Assembly: GCA_018335195.1 (NCBI GenBank)
Contig: JAGXKN010000003.1
Span: 70,351 to 134,350 of the forward strand
Length of the DNA stretch: 64,000 bases
Direction of reading: 5' to 3'
Source of the DNA: Desulfobacterales bacterium
GTDB lineage: Bacteria > Desulfobacterota > Desulfobacteria > Desulfobacterales > Desulfosalsimonadaceae
The position numbers were made by a program, and so were the translations under genes. Under the pieces are notes generated by a model, which searched no databases, was not told the DNA's origin, and saw nothing but the letters and a program-made list of their open reading frames with translations. Within the stretch, counting starts at the first letter, position 1. Each line of letters begins with the position of its first letter. Of the stretch, positions 45,251 to 53,425 are shown one piece after another.

Positions 45251-45535
45251 TTTCCCTCCTCGTTTCCCGGCTTTTTTCCGGGCGGGGGTTTGCGTCTTCC
45301 TTATCGATTTTTGTGCTGGGGGCTTTAAAAAATATAGATTCACTTTGATCATGCGTTTATCGGGTTTTTCCTGTCAAGAAAAAAAGCCTGTATGCGAATT
45401 TCGGGTTTTCCCGGTTTGCCCGCGCAAATTGTTTTGGGCACGGCGGCAGGGGTGTTTGTTATGAATTATTAATACCTTGCAGTTTTTTCCGGATCCCTGT
45501 AAATATGAAATTGTTCAGTGAAAGGAGGGGCGTCC

Positions 45536-46660
45536 ATGAGATCACAATTGTCAGAAGAGATTTCGGCCCTGCCGGAAATCCCGCCCCAAAGTGCGCAGGC
45601 CTACAGAGCGCACCTGGGAGATCTGGTGGAAAAGGTCAACACCCGGATGCGTTCGCGGGCGGATATTTCCCTTCTTATCGGCGAAAATCCCATGCGCATG
45701 ATGTTTGATAATCATCAGAACCATGCGCTGTTTATGAGCAACGTCTTTTCCTTAAACGCGTTTGCACTACTGGCAGACACCCTTCCGTGGGTTTATCGCA
45801 CGTATCATCATCACGGCTTTGACTGGCAGTATTTCCCGGCACATCTGGATAGCTGGGTGCAGGCGCTGGAGCAGACAATGGCCTCCGATATTGCCGCCCC
45901 GTTAATCCGTGTATACGAGTGGATGCAGTCACATCACGCGGATTTTATCGAACTTGCGGGCAGTTTTTCCCCCTTGCGGCGGGAGCCAGCGCCGGAATGG
46001 AAACAGACTTTTGACGCCTTTGTCCGGGCCCTGCTCGCAGCCGATCGCAAGGCCTGTACAGACCTGGCCGGCCGGTCTGTGACTTCGGCAGAGGGGCTGG
46101 GGGACTTTTATCTGAATGTGATTCAGCCGGCCATGTATACCGTGGGAAACATGTGGGAAAAAGGGGAAATCAGCGTGGCCACCGAGCACCTGGCATCGGC
46201 CCTGGTCAACCGGATGATGTCCATGCAGTATATCGAGCTGATGCAGTCCCCGGGCGCGGACAAGGGAAAGGCTGTGGTCACGGCCGCGCCAAACGAGTTC
46301 CATGAAATCGGGGCAACCATGGTGGCAAACGCCCTGGAAGCAGAAGGCTGGGAGGTGAGCTATTTGGGGGCAAATACGCCCCCGGAAGATCTGCTGGGGT
46401 TTGTGTCTTCCGGAAATATTGATATTTTGGCCATTTCCGCATCTTTGCCGTTTAATCTTGAGGCCGTCGGGTCGGTGATCCAACACATCCGGTCCGGGCC
46501 GGAAAATGCACAGCCGAAAATCATGCTCGGGGGGCTGGTTTTTCTGGACCACCCCGAGCTTGCCGAAAAGCTGGGCGCGGATGCCACGGCAAAAGACTGC
46601 AAGCAGGCCGTGAAACTTGCCGAAAGGTGGCAAAAGAAAAAAACCAATGAATCTTCATGA
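45536..46660 (+). CDS. B12-binding sensor protein
   Basis: 374 residues from the ATG at 45536 (AGGAGGGG upstream). A four-helix capping domain (about 155-235) carries W-x9-EH (Trp207, Glu217-His218), and the Rossmann B12-binding domain has the E-x-H-x2-G motif (Glu254, His256, Gly259), with LGANTPPEDLLGFV following. Both motifs match the cobalamin domains of CarH/LitR-type photoreceptors, but there is no MerR DNA-binding domain. Instead about 150 N-terminal residues form an unrecognised helical region. The next gene, a diguanylate cyclase, overlaps its end by 14 bp, so a cobalamin-dependent signal feeding c-di-GMP is plausible. Confidence 0.82.
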   Translation: MRSQLSEEISALPEIPPQSAQAYRAHLGDLVEKVNTRMRSRADISLLIGENPMRMMFDNHQNHALFMSNVFSLNAFALLADTLPWVYRTYHHHGFDWQYFPAHLDSWVQALEQTMASDIAAPLIRVYEWMQSHHADFIELAGSFSPLRREPAPEWKQTFDAFVRALLAADRKACTDLAGRSVTSAEGLGDFYLNVIQPAMYTVGNMWEKGEISVATEHLASALVNRMMSMQYIELMQSPGADKGKAVVTAAPNEFHEIGATMVANALEAEGWEVSYLGANTPPEDLLGFVSSGNIDILAISASLPFNLEAVGSVIQHIRSGPENAQPKIMLGGLVFLDHPELAEKLGADATAKDCKQAVKLAERWQKKKTNESS

Positions 46661-47588
46661 CATCGTAACCGCTCAGCCGGATATCATATCCACGTTTCTG
46701 GGTGTTTCCGGCACCACGATTGCCGTTGTCACAGATGAAAACCATCGTATTGTCGACTGCAACGCCAACCTGCCCAGAACGCTGCACACGCCTGACAAGC
46801 CGGTGGGCCGGTATATCGGCGACATTCTCTGCCCCATGGAAGACGAGCAGTTTTCGCTGCTGGTTTCCGATAACTTCCGGGACTTGCTGCCACAGATGAT
46901 GAGGGTCTGTTACACTGAGATCCTGTATAAGTGCTATACGGTTCCCGCGGGCAGCGGGTTTTTGCTTATGGGTGATCGAGTGGGGGGTACGGAGAATGAG
47001 GTGCTCGAGAGCATGTCCCTGTTAAACAATGAACTGTCCGTGCTCAGCCGGGAGCTGGGAAGGAAAAACCGGGAGATTGAAAAGGCCTACCGGAAAATCA
47101 CCGAGCTTTCCCGCACGGATTCACTGACCGGTCTGGCAAACAGGGGCTATTTCCGACAGCGTTGCGAGGAGATGTTTGCGCTTTCCCAAAGGCATCGGTT
47201 TCCGTTGTCCTTGGTCATGATCGATCTGGACTGCTTCAAGCAGATCAACGACAACTACGGCCACGCTGCGGGGGATTCGGTGCTGGCGGCATTTGGCGCG
47301 CTTGTCCGGGAAAACTGCCGGGAAGGGGATTTTCCCGCCAGGTACGGCGGAGAGGAATTTATCGCATTTCTTCCGCATACGCCTGTACGTGAGGCGCTCA
47401 ACCTGGGGGACAGGCTCAGAATCCTTTTTTCTGAACAGGATATCCTTGAAAACGGCCAAACCATTACCATCAGCACGGGCATCTCAGAACACCGGCCCGG
47501 CGACAGCCTTGACGATCTGATCAAGCGCGCAGATGACGCCCTGTACCAGGCCAAGCACCAGGGCCGCAACCGCTGCGTGATCTTGTAA
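46647..47588 (+). CDS. Diguanylate cyclase with PAS-like N-terminus
   Basis: 313 residues from the ATG at 46647, overlapping the B12 sensor gene. The N-terminal PAS-like region (about 10-115; TIAVVTDENHRIVDCNANLP) is followed by a short coiled coil (about 122-153) and a GGDEF domain with active-site GGEEF at 234-238 and the product-inhibition RxxD site at 225-228, five residues ahead. It therefore should make c-di-GMP with feedback control. Coupled translation with the B12 protein suggests direct control by it. Confidence 0.9.
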   Translation: MNLHDIVTAQPDIISTFLGVSGTTIAVVTDENHRIVDCNANLPRTLHTPDKPVGRYIGDILCPMEDEQFSLLVSDNFRDLLPQMMRVCYTEILYKCYTVPAGSGFLLMGDRVGGTENEVLESMSLLNNELSVLSRELGRKNREIEKAYRKITELSRTDSLTGLANRGYFRQRCEEMFALSQRHRFPLSLVMIDLDCFKQINDNYGHAAGDSVLAAFGALVRENCREGDFPARYGGEEFIAFLPHTPVREALNLGDRLRILFSEQDILENGQTITISTGISEHRPGDSLDDLIKRADDALYQAKHQGRNRCVIL

Positions 47589-47598
47589 ATGCGTCGTT

Positions 47599-48729
47599 TC
47601 AGGGGGCGGTCAAAAGCTCCCGGTATTGCCCGTATCCTTCTGCTGTTAGGTCCTTTTCATGCACAAACCGCAGTGCTGCGGAATTGATGCAGTAGCGTTT
47701 TCCCGTGGGCGGCGGTCCGTCATCAAAGACATGCCCCAGGTGGGAGTCCGCCTGCTGGCTGCGCACTTCCGTGCGGGTCATAAACAGCCCCCTGTCGGGT
47801 TTTTCCACCACTGCTGCCGGGTCAACGGGCCGGGTAAAACTGGGCCATCCGGTGCCTGAGTCAAACTTGTCCGTTGAGGCAAAAAGCGGCTCTCCGGATA
47901 CCACGTCCACGTATATGCCCGGCTTCTTGTGATCCCAGTATTCGTTTTTAAAAGCCCTTTCCGTGCCGTTTTCCTGGGTGACGTGATACTGCAGGTCAGA
48001 CAGGCGGGCTTTGAGCTCGGAAGAATCGGGCTTTTTGTATTCCTGTTTGCTTTCATCCCGTCCGTACGGGTTTGGCACATCTACGCCCTGCCAGTGTTTT
48101 TCAATGAACTGATCCCGCCCGGAGTTGTACCGATAGAACTTGTAGCGAAGCGGCTTTTTTTGATGGTAATCCTGATGGTATGCCTCGGCCTTGTAAAAAG
48201 AGGTAAACGGCCGGATTTCCGTTGCAATCGGCTTGTCCAACAGTCCGGATGCCGCAAGCGCCTGCCGGGATTTTTCTGCCTGCTGTTTTTGCGGCGCGCT
48301 GTGATAAAAGATCACGGATCGGTACTGCGCACCCCGGTCCACGAATGAACCCCCCGCATCCGTGGGGTCGATCTGCTGCCAGTAAACCGCCAGCAGTTTT
48401 TCAAATGAGGTCACCCGCGGATCATATTCGATCTGCACGGCTTCCACGTGGCCGGTTTTTCCTGCGGCAACATCTTCATATGCGGGATTTTCCTCGGCGC
48501 CCCCGGCATATCCGGAAGTCACCGAGACCACGCCGTCAAGCTTTTCAAAGGGCGGTTCCATGCACCAGAAACAACCCCCGGCAAATGTTGCGGTTTCAAG
48601 TTTTTCTTTGTTATGGGATGGGTTTGTCATTTTCTGCCCCTTATCTTCGGCTCCACTGTATCCGGCGGCAATGATCAGGCTCGCTGCCGCGGTCAGCAAA
48701 ACAACGGATATGAATATTTTCGTACGCAT
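47599..48729 (-). CDS. msrAB: Bifunctional peptide-methionine sulfoxide reductase MsrA/MsrB
   Basis: 376 residues with signal peptide ([20 protein letters not shown]), so periplasmic or membrane-bound. MsrA comes first (about 45-205; catalytic Cys in [20 protein letters not shown], with [20 protein letters not shown]), MsrB second (about 230-370; [20 protein letters not shown] and catalytic Cys in [12 protein letters not shown]). It repairs both S- and R-methionine sulfoxide in exported proteins. In an anaerobe this is a defence against occasional oxygen. Linked, by position only, to the membrane protein gene upstream. Confidence 0.95.
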   Translation of the reverse strand: MRTKIFISVVLLTAAASLIIAAGYSGAEDKGQKMTNPSHNKEKLETATFAGGCFWCMEPPFEKLDGVVSVTSGYAGGAEENPAYEDVAAGKTGHVEAVQIEYDPRVTSFEKLLAVYWQQIDPTDAGGSFVDRGAQYRSVIFYHSAPQKQQAEKSRQALAASGLLDKPIATEIRPFTSFYKAEAYHQDYHQKKPLRYKFYRYNSGRDQFIEKHWQGVDVPNPYGRDESKQEYKKPDSSELKARLSDLQYHVTQENGTERAFKNEYWDHKKPGIYVDVVSGEPLFASTDKFDSGTGWPSFTRPVDPAAVVEKPDRGLFMTRTEVRSQQADSHLGHVFDDGPPPTGKRYCINSAALRFVHEKDLTAEGYGQYRELLTAP

Positions 48730-48878
48730 GGCGTTTGTCCTTGTATCCCGGAGATTTTGTAACTCCTAGAATAAGATGGATCCGGGACAGTGCAATATGG
48801 GAGCCGCGTTTTTTTGTCCCCGGCGGGCGGGCAGGTGATGAGGGCGCGGCGCATGGTCTCCGGGTGCCCCCGGGCGGT

Positions 48879-49550
48879 TTAGGCGGGGCTTTTTTTCTGT
48901 TTTTTTCTTTTCTCATACCAGCGCAGGCCCAGGCTCAGTGCGAATATGAACAGGGCGACCCCGAAAAGGATCCAGTTTTTTTCGGCAACCGCTCCTGTCA
49001 TGGCAACGATCGGCAATGTGATCAGGCTTTCTGTGAGCCAGTTAAAGATCAAAAACCGATGGTAGGGCAGTCTGGTCATTGCCAGGAGATAGGTTTTTAA
49101 GGCATATGGCGGGCCAGGCATCAGCAGAAAGCCGAACATGGCCAGTCCGGGGCGGCGGGTTTTAAGTAGGGGCGGGTGATATCCCCTCCGTTCCAGAAAA
49201 CGGGTCAGCGGCCCCCGCAGAAAGGTGCGGGTCAGCACGTAGCAGATGGTCATATGCACCGGCAGAACAAGAAAGGTCAGGATCATGCCGCCCATGATGC
49301 CGAAGCGGATTCCGGCCAGCGCCAGGAAAAAGCTGAGGGGAAAGCCAAACGGCGGAAGCACGATCATGGCTGCGATAAAAATTGACGGTGCCGAGGGTTT
49401 GCTCAACAGCACGGTCAGATCATGTATCACTGTTGCAACGTCAAGGCCAGGCGAAGAGAAGAGGTAGAGCAGCAAACAGGCCGCGGCCAGTAGCGTAAGA
49501 CCCCCTGCAAGGGAAAAAAGAGATTTTCTGTTAAAGGAGAATGAAATCAT
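48879..49550 (-). CDS. VTT (DedA/TVP38-like) domain membrane protein
   Basis: 223 residues. Hydrophobic helices at about 11-31 and 55-80 and several near the end, with the VTT-type motif around IVLPPFGFPLSFFLALAGIR (about 62-81) and RPGLAMFGFLLMPGPPYALK in the middle. VTT/SNARE-associated family proteins act as lipid flippases or ion-linked transporters, notably for undecaprenyl phosphate and phospholipids. Role here undefined. It lies upstream of msrAB on the same strand with a 149-bp gap. Confidence 0.8.
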   Translation of the reverse strand: MISFSFNRKSLFSLAGGLTLLAAACLLLYLFSSPGLDVATVIHDLTVLLSKPSAPSIFIAAMIVLPPFGFPLSFFLALAGIRFGIMGGMILTFLVLPVHMTICYVLTRTFLRGPLTRFLERRGYHPPLLKTRRPGLAMFGFLLMPGPPYALKTYLLAMTRLPYHRFLIFNWLTESLITLPIVAMTGAVAEKNWILFGVALFIFALSLGLRWYEKRKKQKKSPA

Positions 49551-49834
49551 AGGCGATACCCGGGGAAAAGGAAGTTGGTCTTGATACGGAGATTTTTAGC
49601 AGGATTAGCTTGGTATGTAAAATCGTAATAGATAGTTGATCGGAGCCGGGTGCGTTCAAACCGGCACTTCCTTTTGGGCAGTGATGCGCTCCGCTCGGCG
49701 GGATGTAGCCGAACACACCGCTGCCGGAGCGATACCCTTGCTCGTTGAAGATGAGAAGCCCGGCGAGAATCATGGAACAATGATCCAGCCGGGTTTGCGC
49801 GGTTTTTGTGTTCATTGCAGGCGTTTTGTCAGAG
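49551..49834. other. Intergenic region of unknown nature
   Basis: About 284 bp between two leftward genes. It is GC-rich and keeps a long leftward reading frame (from about 49816, beginning MNTKTAQTRLDHCSMILAGL), but no ribosome binding site or domain supports a gene. Short inverted words (for example CCGGCTGG/CCCGGCG near 49760) could form structure. It may be a non-coding RNA, a decayed gene or a dispersed repeat. Confidence 0.35.
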
Positions 49835-51012
49835 TCATGAAAGGTTGTTTTCCCGATGCTTTTGCGCAATGGTCGCGGCCAGGTTGTCCATGGCGGAAAG
49901 GTCTTCTTTTCCAGGGGCGCCCTGGCAGAATACCGGGTCAATTACTTCGACGTTCAGGTTCGGAATCATGCCCGCCAGGGTGTCCAGGGTTTTTCCGCCC
50001 CAGCCGTAAGAGCCGACAACCGAGAGGAATTTTGCCCCGGGACGCAACGCATTTGCCAGAAACGTGCAGTATGCCGCATACGGGTGCGGGCCTGCCAGAA
50101 TGGTCGGGGTGCCCACCACAATGGTTGCCGTATCCACCAGGGACATGGCCAGCTTGCCGATATCGGTTACCGCCAGGTCGAACTGTTCAACACGCACCCC
50201 GTTTTCCACCAGAGCCGAGATTAGGTGATCAACCATCTGCCGCGTACTGTCATGCATGGACACGTAGGGCAGAACCACCTTGTTGCCGGGCGGCGCCGTA
50301 ACCCACTGCCTGTATGCGTCCATGATAAAGGCCGGTTCCGGATAAATCTGGCCGTGGCTCGGGGCGATCATTTCAATATCGTAGCCTGCCAGTTTCTCAA
50401 GATTTTTTTCGATCGTTTTGCCGAAAGGCATCATAATTTCGGTAAAATAGCGTTTGGCGGCTTCATAGACCCGGCACCGGTCTGTTACATAGAGTTCCGA
50501 GGATGCAATATGGGAGCCGAAAAAATCGCAGCTGAAAAGGATTCTTTCCTCCCGCAGATACGTGGCCATGGTCTCGGGCCAGTGTACCCATGGGGTATGG
50601 ATGAACTCCAGTGTCTTGTCCCCGAGCGAAAGGCTTTGTCCGTCCTCTGCAACGACAAAGGCGTCCTCGGCGATCTGCAGATGATTGACCAGAAGGGGCC
50701 TTGCCTTGGATGTGCAGAGGATCCTTGCTTCGGGAAATTTTTCAAGCACCCGCGGGATGGCCCCGGAGTGATCCTGCTCGCCGTGGTGTGAAATGATATA
50801 ATCGATTTTGGAAACGTTCTCCAATTGGGACATCAGGTGCCCGGTCATGGGCGGTCCACTGCATCGAGAAGAGCGGTTTTCTCTTCGCCTTCGATCAGGT
50901 ACGCATTGTAGCTGGTCCTGTCCGGCAGCGGGATCAGGGAGTCAAAAAGCCTCCGATCCCAGTCGACAGCGCCCATCCAGTAAATTTGATCCTTGATCTT
51001 GCGGGGTTTCAT
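49835..51012 (-). pseudogene. Flavodiiron protein (A-type flavoprotein), frame interrupted
   Basis: Together the two pieces give a full-length flavodiiron protein: start at 51012 (AAAGGAGG upstream; [20 protein letters not shown]), then a frame change near 50847-50856, and the rest from 50848 ([14 protein letters not shown]) to 49835. The diiron motif SHHGEQDHSG and the flavodoxin-type TIVVGTPTILAGPHPYAAYC are intact. The first piece ends ...DAVDRP and UGA; one added C would give the expected DAVDPP-M-T. The stop overlaps an ATG (ATGA), so two coupled cistrons could also be made. Family role: reduction of O2 to water or NO to N2O. I cannot tell a real mutation from a sequencing error. Confidence 0.82.
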
Positions 51013-51216
51013 GATTCTGCCTCCTTTAATATCGCCGTGCGCCATTATGTGCGAGCGTAATTACCGGGTCCATATCTGTCACTGATTTGTAGCATAACGG
51101 TTCCACATGGATTTGACAAAAATGACATCGTCAGTATAACTTATAAAAAGTCTTCTTGTTCGGCTCTTTGTTGTGCTTTTTGGGAAAACGTTTACCCCAG
51201 GCTGCTCAGGAGGCCC

Positions 51217-51759
51217 ATGAAAACACCGAGACCCTACCTGAAAGCGCTTTTGCTTGTCGCACTGGGAATTGTGATTGCCTTCCCGCTTTTCTCCATGACT
51301 TATTACACCATGGTGCGCACTTCCACCCCGCAGTTCTGCGCATCGTGCCACGAAATCGAATACGCCTACAATACCTGGAAAACCTCCACGCACCACAACA
51401 ACGCCCAGGGGTTCGTGGCAGACTGCATGGATTGCCATCTGCCCGCCCCCCACGACACCATAGACTTTTTCTACACCAAGACCCTTCACGGGATCAAAGA
51501 CGTTATCGTCCATTTTACCATGGACGAGTACGACCGGGAAAAAAACCGGGAGAAGGCCTACGCGTCCTTTGACAACAACCAGTGCCGCAAGTGCCACCGC
51601 AACATCCTTTACATTCCGGACAAGCGCGGTGCCATGATGGCCCACCGCTCGGTGGTCTACGCACTGGAGGGACGCGAGAAAAAATGCGTGGACTGCCACC
51701 GCGATCTGGTGCACACACCGACCGAAGTCTACAGGTATAAACAATATCAGTTGAATTGA
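51217..51759 (+). CDS. NapC/NrfH-type tetraheme cytochrome c
   Basis: 180 residues. An N-terminal membrane anchor (YLKALLLVALGIVIAFPLFS) is followed by four CxxCH sites (CASCH, CMDCH, CRKCH, CVDCH), as in the NapC/NrfH quinol dehydrogenases that pass electrons from menaquinol to periplasmic reductases. It begins 31 bp before the octaheme cytochrome gene, so it is its probable electron donor, similar to the HaoC-HaoA pair described in Campylobacterota. Preceded by CAGGAGG. Confidence 0.9.
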   Translation: MKTPRPYLKALLLVALGIVIAFPLFSMTYYTMVRTSTPQFCASCHEIEYAYNTWKTSTHHNNAQGFVADCMDCHLPAPHDTIDFFYTKTLHGIKDVIVHFTMDEYDREKNREKAYASFDNNQCRKCHRNILYIPDKRGAMMAHRSVVYALEGREKKCVDCHRDLVHTPTEVYRYKQYQLN

Positions 51760-51790
51760 TGAAAATCATTTTTCTTCAGGGAGGGCGGGT

Positions 51791-53206
51791 ATGAAAAAAT
51801 TATTTCTAGGCGCGGCAATGAGTGCTGTTCTGCTCATGCTGTTTCTGCCCAATTCCGTATTTGCACAGGACCAGTCAGATAAGGCCTCAAATATGGCCAA
51901 GGAAAAGGAGTTCCGGATCGAGCGCAGCATCCCGGAGGCGGGCATTGCCTGCATACAGTGTCACAAGCAGGAGAGCCCGGGCATATTTGCGGACTGGGCA
52001 AACAGCCGGCATGCCAGCGCCAACATCACTTGTATTGATTGTCACAAGGCGGACAAAACCGACCCGGACGTCAGCCGCGGCCACTACGAGCAGTACGAGC
52101 AGTCCGATACCCAGTGGGGCAGAAATGAGTACCGGGTGCCCGTGGCCGGTGTGGTCACGCCCAAGGACTGCTCCCGCTGCCACCCGGATGAAGCCGATCA
52201 GTACAGCCGCAGTAAGCATGCCAACACCCTGGAGATCATCTGGAAGCTTGATCCGTGGTTAAACAAGGGGATGAACAGCGATTTCGAGCGCGCTTCGGGC
52301 TGCTTTTACTGCCATGGAACCGTGCTTGAACAGGATGAAGGCGGCAACCTCACACCGGAGACCTGGCCCAATGTGGGCGTGGGCCGCATCAATCTTGACG
52401 GCAGCAAGGGGAGCTGCAGTTCCTGCCACACCCGGCATCGTTTTTCCGTGATGGAGGCCAGAAAGCCGCAGGCCTGCGGCCAGTGCCACCTGGGACCGGA
52501 CCACCCCCAGATCGAGATCTATACCGAATCTAAGCATGGTGCCATTTATGATGCATTCGGAGACGAGTACAACTGGGACGCCGCCCCCGGCACATGGTCG
52601 CCCGGGGTTGACTACAGGGCGCCCACGTGCGCTTCATGCCACATGTCCGGGGCCGGCACCACCCGAACCACCCATGACGTCACCGAGCGGCTTTCCTGGG
52701 AAATCCAGGCGCCGTTGACCATACGGCCGTCTGAATTCAAGCCGTTTCCGGCAAAGACCAACTGGGAGGTGGAGCGCAAGAAAATGAAGGAGATCTGCCT
52801 GCAGTGCCACGGGGATAACTGGGTGGATGACCATTATGACACTTATGATCAGGTGGTGGCGGAATACAACGAGGTCTATTTTAAGCCGGCCAAGGAAATC
52901 TTTGACGAGCTTTATGAAAAGGAACTGCTCGACGATTCAAAGATGTTTGACGAAAAGCTGGAGGTCGAGTTCTACGAGCTGTGGCATCACGAGGGCCGCC
53001 GGGCCCGGATGGGCGCGGCCATGATGGCCCCGGACTACACCTGGTGGCATGGGTTCTACGAGGTAAAACATCGTTATAACGACTTCATGAAAGAGGCCAG
53101 GCATCTCATTGAAACGGGGGAAAAGGCCCACAAGGCCCCGGATTTCCCCAATGCCACCGGCAGCAAAAAGCGGCCGGAGGCCATATTCGGAGCCCCGGAC
53201 CAGTAG
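51791..53206 (+). CDS. Octaheme cytochrome c, hydroxylamine oxidoreductase-like
   Basis: 471 residues with signal peptide (KKLFLGAAMSAVLLMLFLPN) and eight CxxCH sites: CIQCH, CIDCH, CSRCH, CFYCH, CSSCH, CGQCH, CASCH, CLQCH. Other HAO-like features are the repeated SKH segments (SKHANTLEII, SKHGAIYDAF), ICLQCHGDNWVDDHYDTYDQ, and DYTWWHGFYEVKHRYNDFMK near the end. HAO-family enzymes oxidise hydroxylamine or, when linked to a NapC/NrfH-type partner as here, more likely reduce nitrite or hydroxylamine. A perfect hairpin terminator follows, so this and the tetraheme gene form a unit. Confidence 0.88.
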   Translation: MKKLFLGAAMSAVLLMLFLPNSVFAQDQSDKASNMAKEKEFRIERSIPEAGIACIQCHKQESPGIFADWANSRHASANITCIDCHKADKTDPDVSRGHYEQYEQSDTQWGRNEYRVPVAGVVTPKDCSRCHPDEADQYSRSKHANTLEIIWKLDPWLNKGMNSDFERASGCFYCHGTVLEQDEGGNLTPETWPNVGVGRINLDGSKGSCSSCHTRHRFSVMEARKPQACGQCHLGPDHPQIEIYTESKHGAIYDAFGDEYNWDAAPGTWSPGVDYRAPTCASCHMSGAGTTRTTHDVTERLSWEIQAPLTIRPSEFKPFPAKTNWEVERKKMKEICLQCHGDNWVDDHYDTYDQVVAEYNEVYFKPAKEIFDELYEKELLDDSKMFDEKLEVEFYELWHHEGRRARMGAAMMAPDYTWWHGFYEVKHRYNDFMKEARHLIETGEKAHKAPDFPNATGSKKRPEAIFGAPDQ

Positions 53207-53244
53207 CCCCGCCGGCTGCACGCTGCAAGTTTTTGCATAAGGGC

Positions 53245-53290
53245 AAGCCCCGTTTTATCTTTATCAATAAGATGAAACGGGGCTTTTTTT
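53245..53290 (+). terminator. Rho-independent terminator after the HAO-like gene
   Basis: A stem of 17 positions with one mismatch (AAGCCCCGTTTTATCTT with AAGATGAAACGGGGCTT, 7-nt loop) is followed by a T run (53284-53290). It closes the cytochrome operon and separates it from hcp. Confidence 0.85.
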
Positions 53291-53306
53291 AATTTCTTTC
53301 CGTGTT

Positions 53307-53320
53307 TTGACCTAAGTCAA
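53307..53320. promoter_or_regulatory. FNR/Crp-type palindrome upstream of hcp
   Basis: TTGACCTAAGTCAA is a perfect TTGAC/GTCAA inverted repeat with a 4-bp centre, 106 bp ahead of hcp. Crp/Fnr-type regulators (HcpR and relatives) are known to control hcp in related bacteria. Confidence 0.68.
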
Positions 53321-53425
53321 TGTCTGCAATTTCCCGCCGGGTTAAAACAGAGCCGGAACATCGAAAAAGGCGTTTTTGCAAAAAAACCCACAGAAAACCT
53401 GTAACAAAGATCCAAGGAGGATTCC

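Noticed and set aside
51112..51131. TTGACAAAAATGACATCGTCA upstream of the tetraheme cytochrome as a fourth Crp/Fnr site
   Set aside because: The second half-site is not in inverted orientation at the right spacing; only TGAC-ATC-GTCA is palindromic.
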